From contig CANJIS010000003.1 of the NCBI GenBank assembly GCA_947474565.1, positions 62,001 to 126,000 on the forward strand: DNA of 64,000 nt, written 5' to 3'. This DNA comes from Alphaproteobacteria bacterium (GTDB lineage: Bacteria > Pseudomonadota > Alphaproteobacteria > Micropepsales > Micropepsaceae). A model generated the notes under the pieces. It was not told the DNA's origin. It ran no database searches and saw only the letters and a list, made by a program, of their open reading frames with translations. The position numbers and the translations under genes were made by a program. Of this stretch, positions 8,508 through 17,694 are shown one piece after another. The stretch's first letter is position 1; each line of letters opens with the position of its first letter.

Positions 8508-9389
8508 TTAAATGATCTGGCCGAGATCGCCTGCTAGATCCTGAATAAATTGCCATGCGACGCGGCCAGATCGGTTGCCGCGGCCCATCGCCCAGGCCAG
8601 CGCCCGGCGATGCATTTCATCCTTCGCCAGCTTGAGCTTGAAATAGGCAGCATAGCCTTCGACCATCGCTAGATACTCATCCTGGCCGCAATTGTGGAAG
8701 CCCAGCCACAAGCCAAAACGGTCTGAGAGCGAAACTTTTTCTTCCACCGCTTCGCCGGGATTGATTGCGGTGCCGCGTTCATTGTCCACCAGATCGCGCG
8801 GCATCAGATGGCGGCGGTTGGAGGTGGCGTAGAACAGCACATTCTCCGGCCGGCCTTCGATGCCGCCTTCCAGCGCCGCCTTGAGCGATTTGTAGCTGGT
8901 GTCGTCCTTGTCGAAGGAAAGATCGTCGCAATAAAGCAGGAAGCGTCTTGTGCTGGCGCGCAGCAGCCGCAGAAGTTGCGGCAGGCTGGAAATGTCTTCG
9001 CGATGGACTTCGATCAGCACCAGCCGCTTTTCGCCTTTGCGGCTGCGGTTGATCTCCGCCTGCACCGCCTTGACCAACGAGCTTTTGCCCATGCCGCGCG
9101 CGCCCCAGAGCAGGGCATTGTTGGCGGGCAGTCCTTTGGCGAAGCGTTCGGTGTTGCCGAGCAGCGTATCGCGCTGGCTTTCGATCCCTTTCAGCAGGAT
9201 CAGATCGATGCTGGCGATGTGGGGCACCGGGATCAGGCCGCCTTGTGCCGGCTCCCAGACAAAGGCATCGCCGGTTTTGGGAAGGCTGGCCTGGATCGCC
9301 GCCGGAGCGAGCCTTTCCAGGGCTTCGGCCACGCGCTTGATCAGCGTGACATCGGCTTGCGAACCGCTCTTTTTCCCGCCCGTCTTCAT
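8508..9389 (-). CDS. AAA-type ATPase, DUF815 family
   Basis: The 293-residue P-loop protein has Walker A GARGMGKSS near residue 100 and a Walker B-like LLYCDDLSFD near 155. NERGTAINPGE and the region after it resemble sensor segments of the DUF815 (ATPase of the AAA+ class) family. Its cellular role is unknown. I chose the ATG at 9389 rather than one seven codons upstream, because AAGGAG lies five bases before the former. It is divergent from yajC, an arrangement common in alphaproteobacteria. The 3' end is preceded downstream by a degenerate second copy of its last codons. Confidence 0.88.
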   Translation of the reverse strand: MKTGGKKSGSQADVTLIKRVAEALERLAPAAIQASLPKTGDAFVWEPAQGGLIPVPHIASIDLILLKGIESQRDTLLGNTERFAKGLPANNALLWGARGMGKSSLVKAVQAEINRSRKGEKRLVLIEVHREDISSLPQLLRLLRASTRRFLLYCDDLSFDKDDTSYKSLKAALEGGIEGRPENVLFYATSNRRHLMPRDLVDNERGTAINPGEAVEEKVSLSDRFGLWLGFHNCGQDEYLAMVEGYAAYFKLKLAKDEMHRRALAWAMGRGNRSGRVAWQFIQDLAGDLGQII

Positions 9390-9412
9390 TCTAACTCCTT
9401 GTTTTTCCACGG

Positions 9413-9440
9413 TTGCAAACCGGGTCGCCCCGGCTATAGT
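9413..9440 (+). promoter_or_regulatory. Likely sigma-70 promoter for yajC-secD
   Basis: TTGCAA (9413-9418) and TATAGT (9435-9440) are spaced by 16 bases, 27 bases before the yajC ATG. The match to the -35/-10 consensus is good and the position fits the divergent gap between the ATPase gene and yajC. It is predicted only from sequence. Confidence 0.55.
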
Positions 9441-9467
9441 CCCCGGGCTTTTTGACCCCGGGCCCCC

Positions 9468-9770
9468 ATGGATACCTCCACCTTTAGCACGATCCTGCCG
9501 CTCATTTTGATCATGGGGATCATGTATTTTCTGCTGATCCGGCCGCAGCAGCAGCAGCAGAAAAAACTGCGTGAAAAGATCGACGGCGCCCGTCGGGGCG
9601 ACACGGTGGTGACGGCCGGCGGCATCCTGGGCAAGGTGGTCAAATCCGGCGACGCCAATGACCCGGAACTCCTGGTCGAAATCGCCGACAATGTGCAGGT
9701 GCGCGTATTGCGGGGCACCCTCACGGACGTGCGGCCCAAGAACGAACCGGTGGAAGCGGACAAGAACTGA
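9468..9770 (+). CDS. yajC: Sec translocon accessory protein YajC
   Basis: Small inner-membrane partner of SecDF. Of its 100 residues, one helix (about 8-24) ends in the hallmark LLIRPQQQQQKK. The cytoplasmic domain with GDTVVTAGGILGKV follows. The TGA stop shares a base with the secD ATG, giving translational coupling. Confidence 0.96.
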   Translation: MDTSTFSTILPLILIMGIMYFLLIRPQQQQQKKLREKIDGARRGDTVVTAGGILGKVVKSGDANDPELLVEIADNVQVRVLRGTLTDVRPKNEPVEADKN

Positions 9771-11377
9771 TGCTGCAGGTTTCTATTTTCACCCGCATCA
9801 TGGTCGCGCTGGTGGTTCTGGGGGGGCTGCTGGTGGCGCTTCCCAATGCACTTCCCAACAGCATCACCGCCAAAATTCCGTCCTGGCTGCCGCATAATTC
9901 CGTGAGCCTGGGGCTGGATCTTCAGGGCGGCTCCTATCTTCTTCTCGAAGTGGATTTTGCCCAGGTCCAGCGCGACAAGGCGCAGGCGACTGTCGGCGAT
10001 ATCCGCGCCGGGCTGCGCAAGGCCCGTATTCAGTATCTGGATCTCAGCACCCGCAACGACACCGTCCGGGTGCGTGTGCCGGACGCAGCCTCCCGCGCCC
10101 AGGCGCGCACGATCCTGGATGGTCTCAATCCGCAGCTGGGCGGCACGGTGCTGACGGTCGGCGGCGGCAAGCAATATGATCTCACCGAGCAGGACGGCCT
10201 TTTCACCCTGACCATGACGCAGGGTTACAAAACCCAGACGCATGAGCAGGTGCTGGAACAATCCTTGGAAGTGGTGCGCCGCCGTATCGACGAAATGGGC
10301 ACCCGCGAACCCAATATTACCCGCCAGGGCGAAGACCGCATCGTGGTGGAAGTGCCGGGTCTGGCGGACCCGGGCGAACTCAAGGCCATCCTGGGCAAGA
10401 CTGCCAAGATGACCTTCCAGCTGGTGGATGAGACCGCCAATGTGGCGTCGCCCACCGTGCCGGCGGAAGATGAAAAACTGCCGATGACCAGCCAGACCCC
10501 GGGGGTCCCGGGCGGCGAGGTCATCGTACAGCGCCGGATCATGGTGTCCGGTGACCGGCTCACCGATGCCGGTTCCGGTTTCGACCAGCAGACCGGCCAA
10601 CCCGTTGTCACCTTCCGTTTTGACTCGGTTGGCGCGCGGCAGTTCGGTGATGTCACCAAGGATAATGTCGGTCATCGCTTCGCCATCGTGCTGGACAAGC
10701 AGGTGATCTCCGCTCCCGTCATTCAATCCGCGATCCTGGGCGGCAATGGCCAGATCACCGGTAACGGCACCGTCAAGGAAACCAACGATCTGGCGCTGCT
10801 GTTGCGCGCCGGCGCGCTGCCCGCGCCGCTGACCGTCATCGAGGAACGCACCGTGGGCGCCGAGCTGGGCGCCGACTCGGTCAAGGCTGGCCGCTATGCC
10901 GCCTTGGGCGGGTTGTTCATGGTGACGCTGTTCATGATCCTGCGTTACGGCCTGTTCGGCCTGTTCGCCGATGTGGCGCTGACGCTGAACGTCGTGCTGC
11001 TGCTGGCGGCGCTGACCTTGTTCGGCGCGACGCTCACATTGCCCGGCATCGCGGGCATCGTGCTGACCATGGGCATGGCGGTGGACGCCAACGTGCTGAT
11101 CTATGAGCGTATCCGCGAAGAACAGCGCAATGGCCGCTCCATTCTGGCCTCGATCGACCAGGGATTCCGCCGCGCCATGGCCACGATTATCGACGCCAAC
11201 ATGACCCACTTGATCGCTTCGCTGATTCTGTTCGAACTGGGCTCCGGCCCGGTCAAGGGGTTCGCCGTGGCGCTGGGCGTGGGCATCATCACGTCATTCT
11301 TCACCTCGGTGATGGTGACGCGGCTGATCGTGATCGCCTGGCTGAACATCACCAAGCCCCGCACGCTGGCGATCTAG
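9770..11377 (+). CDS. secD: Protein translocase subunit SecD
   Basis: SecD and SecF use the proton motive force to pull exported proteins to the periplasm. It is 535 residues, normal for SecD alone. One N-terminal helix (about 8-30) is followed by LGLDLQGGSYLLLEVD (the D1 motif) and a large periplasmic domain. Five C-terminal helices contain LPGIAGIVLTMGMAVDANVLIYERIREE. The ORF ends after the sixth helix and no SecF sequence is fused. No secF follows in this window, although secF is the usual next gene. A G7 run at 9830-9836 lies in frame in this intact gene. Confidence 0.97.
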   Translation: MLQVSIFTRIMVALVVLGGLLVALPNALPNSITAKIPSWLPHNSVSLGLDLQGGSYLLLEVDFAQVQRDKAQATVGDIRAGLRKARIQYLDLSTRNDTVRVRVPDAASRAQARTILDGLNPQLGGTVLTVGGGKQYDLTEQDGLFTLTMTQGYKTQTHEQVLEQSLEVVRRRIDEMGTREPNITRQGEDRIVVEVPGLADPGELKAILGKTAKMTFQLVDETANVASPTVPAEDEKLPMTSQTPGVPGGEVIVQRRIMVSGDRLTDAGSGFDQQTGQPVVTFRFDSVGARQFGDVTKDNVGHRFAIVLDKQVISAPVIQSAILGGNGQITGNGTVKETNDLALLLRAGALPAPLTVIEERTVGAELGADSVKAGRYAALGGLFMVTLFMILRYGLFGLFADVALTLNVVLLLAALTLFGATLTLPGIAGIVLTMGMAVDANVLIYERIREEQRNGRSILASIDQGFRRAMATIIDANMTHLIASLILFELGSGPVKGFAVALGVGIITSFFTSVMVTRLIVIAWLNITKPRTLAI

Positions 11378-11398
11378 AGCCGATTGGCGCTGTGCCCG

Positions 11399-11419
11399 GA
11401 AAGGCCTATAAAGCCTTTC
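11399..11419 (+). other. Hairpin between secD and the PuuD-like gene
   Basis: Arms GAAAGGC (11399-11405) and GCCTTTC (11413-11419) enclose a 7-base loop. There is no T-tract. It may stabilise the secD message or attenuate read-through; it is weak evidence for either. Confidence 0.4.
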
Positions 11420-11444
11420 AGACTCAAGGCGGGAGGGGCAGTCC

Positions 11445-12068
11445 ATGGCGTTTCTAGGAAATCTTCGCAATGTGGTGATCGTCAGCTTCGTGCTGTCGAT
11501 CCTGCTGATCGGGCTTTACTGCACGGTGCAGGGCTTCGACGCGGTCACCTTCGAAATGTTCACCTTGCGCTGGCTGCATGTGGTCTGCGGCGTCATGTGG
11601 ATCGGGCTGCTCTGGTATTTCAATTTCGTCCAGATCCCCACCATGCCCAAAGTGCCGGACGAACTGAAAAAGGGCGTGACCGGCTATATCGCGCCGGAGG
11701 CTCTGTTCTGGTTCCGCTGGGGCGCCATGGGCACTCTGTTTTTCGGCATCGTGCTGGCCTTCCGCAGCAATTACCTGATTGACGCCTACACCCTGGACTT
11801 CAGCCAGGGCCTGCAGGGCTGGCCGGTTGTGCCCAGGTCGCTGGCCATCGGCATCGGCATGTGGCTGGGCACCATAATGTGGTTCAATGTCTGGTTTCTG
11901 ATCTGGCCCAACCAGCAGAAAGTGCTGAACATCGGCGGCAAATTCTCCGACATCGCGCCGGCCGACAAGGCCGCCGCCGCCAAGACCGCCACGATGTTCA
12001 GCCGCATCAACACGCTGCTGTCCATTCCCATGCTGTTCAGCATGGTTGCGGCTGGGCATCTGTACTAG
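11445..12068 (+). CDS. PuuD-like (DUF989) membrane protein
   Basis: The 207-residue integral membrane protein has about four to five hydrophobic helices. It resembles the membrane part of the urate-hydroxylase PuuD family: RWLHVVCGVMWIGLLWYFNFVQ near residues 40-60, with a His and Trp-rich helix that in relatives is thought to bind haem, and FNVWFLIWPNQQKV near 150. The cytochrome c domain found in full PuuD is absent. Short homologues are widespread in proteobacteria without purine genes nearby, and none are seen here, so urate oxidation is not supported. GGGAGGGG lies nine bases before the ATG. It occupies the usual secF position. Confidence 0.75.
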   Translation: MAFLGNLRNVVIVSFVLSILLIGLYCTVQGFDAVTFEMFTLRWLHVVCGVMWIGLLWYFNFVQIPTMPKVPDELKKGVTGYIAPEALFWFRWGAMGTLFFGIVLAFRSNYLIDAYTLDFSQGLQGWPVVPRSLAIGIGMWLGTIMWFNVWFLIWPNQQKVLNIGGKFSDIAPADKAAAAKTATMFSRINTLLSIPMLFSMVAAGHLY

Positions 12069-12108
12069 GTTTCCGTTCGCGGGCATGGGGCCCGCATAAC
12101 GGGTTCCT

Positions 12109-14160
12109 ATGCTTCTGCGCCTTTCGCGCTTTGTCCATCTTCTGCCCGTCGCCCCTGACAGGGTGCTGATCGTCGACGCCATCAGCCACGTCCGGCTGGT
12201 GGTGAACGGGCAAGTCGCACAGCGGGTTGCGGGTTTCGCACAAGCCGCCGAAGCGGCGGCGGGCGACCCTTTCCTCTCCGATCTTCTGGCACGGGGCATT
12301 CTCACCGCTAAGACGCCGGAAGAGGAAACGGCCCACGTCGCGGGTCTGCTGGCGCCGTATCACGGCCGCGATCCGGACGAGATGCTGGATCGCTATCGCC
12401 GCAAGGCGCGTGAAGGCGTGGAATCCTATTTCGCCGCGACCCAGGCGCTGACGGCGGAAGATTTCACCGCCGGAAAATATCAGGCCGAGCTTCTGCTGTT
12501 CGGTGATTGCGATGTGCAGGTCGAAGCCGATTTCCTGCGCCGCGAAGCCGCCGGACGCGACATCTCTCTCAAGATCGCCGCCAGCTTTCCCAACGATCTG
12601 CGTCTGGCGGAAGAGCACGCCCATGACGCCATCCTGATCGGTGCGCTTCGGCGGCGCTTCGCGATTCCGGGGGAGGGCCACGAGGCGTTTATTGCCGAAG
12701 CGCGCGTCCTTCTTGATGGGTTGCGCCGTCACAGCGCCAAGCCGATCCTGATCGACAATCTGCCCGAACCGGTGGTGGAGCCTTTGGGACTGGCCGATCA
12801 TGGGCCGGCCGGGCATCGCAATCGCTTCCGCGCCGCCAACCTGGCGCTGGCTGCGCTCGTTTCTGAATATGCCGATGTCCATGTCGTGGATATTGCCGCC
12901 GTGCTGAACGCGGCGGGCGCCGAACGCCTGCTGGATGACGGTTTGATGCATTTTTCCCATTTCGGCTCGCCCGGCTGGTTGTTGCAGCGGCCCGAGCAGG
13001 AAAAGGCGGCCGTCTTCGGCATCTTCCCCGATGTAAGCGATTTCGCTGCTGGTCTGGGCGGCGATCCCTATTTGCGGGAAAAGATTACCGCCCGCGCACA
13101 CATTGATGCGGTGATGACGGCGTTGGCCATCGATCGCAAAAAATGCGTGATCGTGGATCTGGATGGATTGCTATGGCCCGGCGTGTTGGCGGAGACCGGC
13201 GCGCCCTTTGACTGGCGGCCAGAAGTATCCAGTCCTTATTCCTATGTCGGGCTTTATTTCGGACTGCATGACGCCCTGCTCAGCCTCAGGCAGCGCGGCA
13301 TCCTTTTGGCCTGCGTCAGCAAGAATGATGAAGCCACGGTGCGCGAATTGTGGAAATACGCGCCGCACTATGCCGGTCTTAATTTGTTGACCCCGGGCGA
13401 TTTCGTCACCTGGCGGGTCAACTGGAACGACAAGGTCGATAATATCCGTTCCATCGCCGACGAACTGGGTCTGGCGCTGGAGACGTTCCTGTTCCTGGAC
13501 GACAATCCGGTGGAGCGGGATCGGGTGCGCCAGCGCCTGGCCGATGTCGAAGTCTGGGGTGAAGACCCATTTTCTTTGCGCCGCCGGCTCTTGACCGATC
13601 CGCGGCTGCAGATGCCAAACGTCACCGCAGAATCCGCGCGCCGCACGGAAACCACCAAGGCGCAACTGGGCCGCCAGGCGGCGAAGACGCAAAGCGTCAG
13701 CGAGAAGGATTTTCTGACCTCGCTGAATTTGGACATCAAAATCGCGCCTTTGGCGGCGGGAGAAGGGCTGCGCGTATCAGAATTGTTCCAGCGCACCACG
13801 CAATTCAACACCAATGGCGCACGTTTTTCGGCGGGCGAGCTGGAAACGCTGGCGCGCGATCCCGGCGCGCGTGTTTTGACCGCGCACGTCAAGGACCGCT
13901 TCGGCGATCATGGGCTGGTGGGCGCCGCCGTGATCCAGGGCGATGAAATAAAAGGCTTGGTCTTAAGCTGCCGGGTGCTGGGCATGGGGGTGGAGCATGA
14001 ATTTCTCCGCCATATTCTGCGCGCCGCGCCCGGCAAGGAATTAAGAGCCCGCATCGTCGAGACTGCGCGCAATATTCCGGTCCGCAATATCTTCAAGGAT
14101 CATGATTTTGCCCTGGAAGCGGGTGTGTGGCGCCGCGCGCTGGAGCCAGCCCTGCCGTGA
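12109..14160 (+). CDS. FkbH-like HAD-IIIC protein with extra N-terminal domain
   Basis: The 683-residue multidomain protein has, at about 325-480, a HAD-IIIC phosphatase-like domain with DLDGLLWPGVL, LACVSKND and FLFLDDNPVERD, the FkbH-family motifs. A GNAT-like C-terminal third follows (RFGDHGLVGAAVI near 590). Residues about 120-310 look like the SGNH-type domain often found before FkbH (LLFGDCDVQ). The first 80 or so residues (SRFVHLLPV...FLSDLLARGILT) look like the PqqD/RRE-type winged helix found in front of radical-SAM peptide enzymes; this is my pattern match, untested. FkbH proteins normally load a glyceryl or similar unit on a carrier protein, and no carrier or polyketide gene is nearby. 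Substrate unknown. Confidence 0.8.
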   Translation: MLLRLSRFVHLLPVAPDRVLIVDAISHVRLVVNGQVAQRVAGFAQAAEAAAGDPFLSDLLARGILTAKTPEEETAHVAGLLAPYHGRDPDEMLDRYRRKAREGVESYFAATQALTAEDFTAGKYQAELLLFGDCDVQVEADFLRREAAGRDISLKIAASFPNDLRLAEEHAHDAILIGALRRRFAIPGEGHEAFIAEARVLLDGLRRHSAKPILIDNLPEPVVEPLGLADHGPAGHRNRFRAANLALAALVSEYADVHVVDIAAVLNAAGAERLLDDGLMHFSHFGSPGWLLQRPEQEKAAVFGIFPDVSDFAAGLGGDPYLREKITARAHIDAVMTALAIDRKKCVIVDLDGLLWPGVLAETGAPFDWRPEVSSPYSYVGLYFGLHDALLSLRQRGILLACVSKNDEATVRELWKYAPHYAGLNLLTPGDFVTWRVNWNDKVDNIRSIADELGLALETFLFLDDNPVERDRVRQRLADVEVWGEDPFSLRRRLLTDPRLQMPNVTAESARRTETTKAQLGRQAAKTQSVSEKDFLTSLNLDIKIAPLAAGEGLRVSELFQRTTQFNTNGARFSAGELETLARDPGARVLTAHVKDRFGDHGLVGAAVIQGDEIKGLVLSCRVLGMGVEHEFLRHILRAAPGKELRARIVETARNIPVRNIFKDHDFALEAGVWRRALEPALP

Positions 14161-14957
14161 TGGATCCCATTTTGGTCAACCGGCTGGCGGATACGGTGCG
14201 CCGCAACGATCCCGACCGCTATTTCTCGCATCTGTTCGCGCCGCCCGCCGCCCGGCCTTTGCTGCTTGTGCTGTATGCCTTCAACCATGAAGTGGCGCGG
14301 GTAGCCGAAACGGTGCGCGAGCCGATGCTGGGCGCCATCAAGCTGGAATGGTGGCGCGAGACGTTAGAGGGCGCCTTTTCCGGCAATCCCCGCAATCACG
14401 ATGTCGCCAAAGGGCTTGCCGCCTTGTTCCAGGAAAAGACCCTGAAGCTGGCGGATTTCGAGGCGATCATCGCGGCGCGGGCCTTCGACAGCGATGCCGG
14501 ACATTTCGCCGATCTGGCGGCGCTGGAGAACTATCTGGACGCCACCGGTGGCGGATTGATGCGGCTGGCGATAGCCATTCTGGGCGGCGATCCGGCCCTG
14601 GCGCGTCCGGCGGCGCTGGCGTATGGCCTGGCGGGTTTGTTGCGTTCGCTGAGCTTCCACAACAACCGCCACAAACTTTATATGCCGCTGGATTTGCTGC
14701 AGGCCGTTGGCGTCACGCCGGAAGTCTTTTTCACCCTGGAACATGACACCCGCAGGGCCGCCGTGGTCCGGCAATTGGCTTTGCGCGCCCGCGATCATTT
14801 TCTGGCATCGCGCAATGGGCCCAGGCCCCGCGCTGCGCTGCCGGCGCTGCTGCCGGCCGCTTTGGTGCCGGTCTATATCAAGCGGCTGGGGCGCGATGTG
14901 CCGATCCATCGGCGGCAGATGGCGCTGCTGGCGGCGGCGATGAAGAAACGACTATAA
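14160..14957 (+). CDS. Squalene/phytoene synthase family protein, NDUFAF6-like
   Basis: The 265-residue product has the trans-isoprenyl synthase fold signature: YFSHLFAPPAARPLLLVLYAFNHEVARV at about 20-47, and the EWWRETLEG and YLDATGGGLMRLA segments. The Asp-rich DxxxD motifs needed to bind diphosphates are not present (EVARVAET, and LLRSLSFHNNRHKLYMP in the second position). This places it with NDUFAF6, a complex I assembly factor, rather than with true synthases. The ATG at 14160 overlaps the FkbH-like stop (ATGA) and is preferred over an in-frame start 33 bases upstream. Confidence 0.82.
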   Translation: MDPILVNRLADTVRRNDPDRYFSHLFAPPAARPLLLVLYAFNHEVARVAETVREPMLGAIKLEWWRETLEGAFSGNPRNHDVAKGLAALFQEKTLKLADFEAIIAARAFDSDAGHFADLAALENYLDATGGGLMRLAIAILGGDPALARPAALAYGLAGLLRSLSFHNNRHKLYMPLDLLQAVGVTPEVFFTLEHDTRRAAVVRQLALRARDHFLASRNGPRPRAALPALLPAALVPVYIKRLGRDVPIHRRQMALLAAAMKKRL

Positions 14958-14958
14958 A

Positions 14959-15008
14959 AACTGTCATCCCCGGCGAGGCGCGAATGCGCCGAGGGAATGG
15001 GGCCCGGG
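14959..15008. repeat. GC-rich palindromic intergenic sequence
   Basis: GGCGC (14977-14981) and GCGCC (14986-14990) pair around GAAT inside a TGTCATCCCCGGCG...GAGGGAATGG context. I recognise this layout as a common intergenic repeat frame in alphaproteobacteria. It lies between the convergent NDUFAF6-like and trmFO genes and may serve as a bidirectional transcript end. Confidence 0.45.
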
Positions 15009-15035
15009 TGTTTGTTCTGGCGACGGTGCGTGAAT

Positions 15036-16388
15036 CTATTCCGTCGCCTGTTTCGTGCCAAGCCATGTGGCCAAGTCTTCCAAAGCCCGGTCGCTCATCG
15101 CCTGCTTGCGATCTTTGCCCTTGATCTTCTTTTTGGAATCCAAAGGCGGAAACAGGCCGAAATTCACGTTCATCGGCTGGAAGGTCTTGGCGTCGGCGCC
15201 GCCGGTGATGTGAACCAGCAAAGCGCCGAAGGCAGTGGTGGGCGGCGGCGGTGACGTTTCCTGCCCCAATATCTCGGCGGCGGCGAAGCGACCCGCCAGA
15301 AGTCCGATGGCGGCGCTTTCAACATAGCCTTCCACGCCGGTCACCTGCCCAGCGAAGCGGATATGGGGCTGGCTTTTCAGCCGGAGCGATTTGTCCAGCA
15401 AGGTGGGTGAATTGATGAAGGTGTTGCGGTGCAAGCCGCCAAGCCGCGCAAACTCGGCTTTCTCAAGTCCGGGGATGGTGCGGAAGACGCGCACCTGTTC
15501 GCCATGCTTCAGTTTGGTCTGGAAGCCCACCATGTTCCACAGTGTGCCCAGGGCATTGTCTTGGCGCAGCTGCACCACGCCATAGGGGCGAAAGCCGGTG
15601 CGCGGATCAGACAGGCCAACGGGTTTCATCGGTCCGAAGCGCAACGTGTCTTCGCCCCGCGACGCCATCACTTCGATGGGCAGGCAGGCTTCGAAATAGG
15701 GCGTGGATTTTTCCCATTCCTTGAAATCGGTCTTGTCGCCTTCCAGAAGGGCGGCGATGAAACCTTTGTACTGGGCTTCATCCATCGGAAGGTTGATGTA
15801 ATCGGCTACCCCGCCGCCCGGGCCTGCCTTGTCGTAGCGCGACTGGAACCAGGCGATGGAAAAATCGATGCTCTCGCGATGGATGATGGGCGCGATGGCA
15901 TCGAAGAAAGCCAGATGCTCCTGTCCTGCCGCCTGCGCGATGGAGGCGCTGAGCGCATCCGAGGTGAGGGGGCCGCTGGCGATGATCACCGGCCCCAAAT
16001 CGGCGGACGGAATTGCCGTCACTTCCTCCCGGGAAATCTGGACATTGGGGTGCGCTTCCAGCGCCTGCGTCACGGCGGCGGAAAAGCCTTCCCGGTCCAC
16101 GGCCAGGGCCCCGCCGGCCGGCAGCTTGTGGGCATCGGCGGACTTGAGAATCAGCGAACCGGCCCAGCGCATTTCTTCATGCAGCAGTCCCACTGCATTG
16201 TTGCGCCAGTCATCCGAGCGGAAGGAATTGGAGCAGACCAGTTCAGCCAAGCCGCCGGTCTGATGGGCGAAGGTGCCTTTTTGTGGCCGCATTTCATGCA
16301 GCACCACGGCCAAGCCCGCCTCGGCCGCCTGCCATGCGGCTTCCGAACCGGCCAAACCGCCGCCCACGATGTGAAGTTTTGTCGCCAT
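15036..16388 (-). CDS. trmFO: tRNA (uracil-5-)-methyltransferase TrmFO
   Basis: Folate- and FAD-dependent enzyme making 5-methyluridine at position 54 of tRNA. The 450-residue protein begins with the FAD dinucleotide motif [27 protein letters not shown] near 50 is the conserved segment with the essential Cys, and [20 protein letters not shown] near 345 is diagnostic. I start at 16388 because the FAD fold begins at once there, and 23 upstream in-frame codons are not conserved in type. It is convergent with the NDUFAF6-like gene, as often in this class. Confidence 0.95.
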   Translation of the reverse strand: MATKLHIVGGGLAGSEAAWQAAEAGLAVVLHEMRPQKGTFAHQTGGLAELVCSNSFRSDDWRNNAVGLLHEEMRWAGSLILKSADAHKLPAGGALAVDREGFSAAVTQALEAHPNVQISREEVTAIPSADLGPVIIASGPLTSDALSASIAQAAGQEHLAFFDAIAPIIHRESIDFSIAWFQSRYDKAGPGGGVADYINLPMDEAQYKGFIAALLEGDKTDFKEWEKSTPYFEACLPIEVMASRGEDTLRFGPMKPVGLSDPRTGFRPYGVVQLRQDNALGTLWNMVGFQTKLKHGEQVRVFRTIPGLEKAEFARLGGLHRNTFINSPTLLDKSLRLKSQPHIRFAGQVTGVEGYVESAAIGLLAGRFAAAEILGQETSPPPPTTAFGALLVHITGGADAKTFQPMNVNFGLFPPLDSKKKIKGKDRKQAMSDRALEDLATWLGTKQATE

Positions 16389-16538
16389 GCGGTCTTCTAG
16401 TACGTGGCCGGACCCCGTCCAACCTTTAAAACCGCGATAATTCTGCATCAGCGGCAAAAACGTTTTGGAAAGGCGGGCCGTGCTAATGACAGGAAAGGGA
16501 GACGCCGCTTATATTGCGGCCAACAAAAAAAGAAGACC

Positions 16539-16790
16539 ATGGCCGACGACAGCAGGAACTCAAATCTGGTTCGTATCGCGGTTGGCGCGGGCATTATTGC
16601 CGCCGGCGCCGTCGCCTTGGCTGTGTTTGTGCCCAAGCGCCGCTGGCAACAGGCCGCGGTCCCGTTCCGCGCCGCACTGCAGCTTCCGATCGCCGCCGCC
16701 GTCGCCGCCTGGGCCACCGGATTGTGGGACGACATGACCGCGCCGACGCCGCCTGCGTTCGACGATATGCGGCCGTTTGACGAATTCTGA
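16539..16790 (+). CDS. Small membrane protein, unknown function
   Basis: This 83-residue ORF starts MADDSRNSNLV and has one clear hydrophobic helix (about 12-32), a basic KRRW patch, and a second weakly hydrophobic stretch (about 45-65). A short acidic tail with DDMRPFDEF closes it. AGAAGA precedes the ATG. Codon use matches its neighbours, and it lies 24 bases before the next membrane-protein gene, with which it may be co-transcribed. I do not recognise a family. Confidence 0.6.
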   Translation: MADDSRNSNLVRIAVGAGIIAAGAVALAVFVPKRRWQQAAVPFRAALQLPIAAAVAAWATGLWDDMTAPTPPAFDDMRPFDEF

Positions 16791-16814
16791 GTTTTCTCGC
16801 GAAGATTGCGAGTG

Positions 16815-17694
16815 ATGAAAAAAATCCCCGTCGTTGATACCATCAAGGCCGCATACGGCTTTGTCTTCGCGCATCTGGGCGCCATCATCGGGCTGATCTG
16901 GATTCCCATGGTGGCCGTGACGGTGCTGGGTTTCTTTGTCGAGCAGCGTTATTACGCCGCCGCCGCCGATGCGCTGGCCTCCAACAATTTCACCCGTTTT
17001 GGTCCTTCGGCGGTCAGCCTGCTCTGCTTTTTTGTGGGTGCGATCCTGCTGTATGCCGTGATGTATGTGCCGGTGACGCAACTGGCGCTGGGCCAGCGCA
17101 AGGACGGCGCGCTGGCGCATTTCGCGCTCGGGCCGGCGGAATGGCGGATGTTCCGGGCGCTGGCGGGCCTGGTGGCCTTTCTATTTCTGCCGGCGCTGGT
17201 CGCGGCCTATCTGTCCAATCTTGTCCGCACGATGATGGCCCCTGGGTTGGCATCAGGGCAGACGCCTTCGCTTCTGGCCACCGGCGGAACGCAAGTGTTG
17301 CTGCTGCTGTCCTACTTCGCGGTAGTCTATATCGGGCTGCGCTTTGTCTTTCTGCTCCCGGCGGTGGCCGCGCAGGAACAGGGGCCGGTGCTGCCACGCG
17401 CCTGGATTCTGTCAGGTGGAAATTTCTGGCGCATTCTTGTGATTGTGCTGGCGACGCTGGGGCCGGTGGCGCTGTTCGCGCTTGGCATTCAGGTCGCGTT
17501 GCATGGCTGGGGCGCGCTCTTGCCGCCTGTGCCCACATCCTCCGCCATGGCGGCGGCGCAGCTGCACCAGGCCGCCCTGCGCATGCCGATAGCCAAGGGC
17601 ATCGACTTTCTGGTGGCGCCGCTGGTGCTGGGCCTGAGTGCCGGCTCCAGCGCTTTCGCAATATGCGCGATCCAGGAGGATGGCGCGAAGCGGT

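Noticed and set aside
9434-11209. 591-codon minus-strand frame across yajC-secD
   Set aside because: Antisense of clearly real secD; repetitive His/Gln/Gly-rich translation without any domain.
11384-11782. Plus-strand frame starting just after secD that might have been secF
   Set aside because: It overlaps the well-supported PuuD-like gene in another frame, and the translation has no SecF helices or motifs.
11445-12068. Calling this gene a functional urate hydroxylase
   Set aside because: Only the membrane domain is present; the cytochrome c part and other purine-degradation genes are absent.
15429-16400. 323-codon plus-strand frame opposite trmFO
   Set aside because: Fully covered by trmFO on the other strand; no conserved features.
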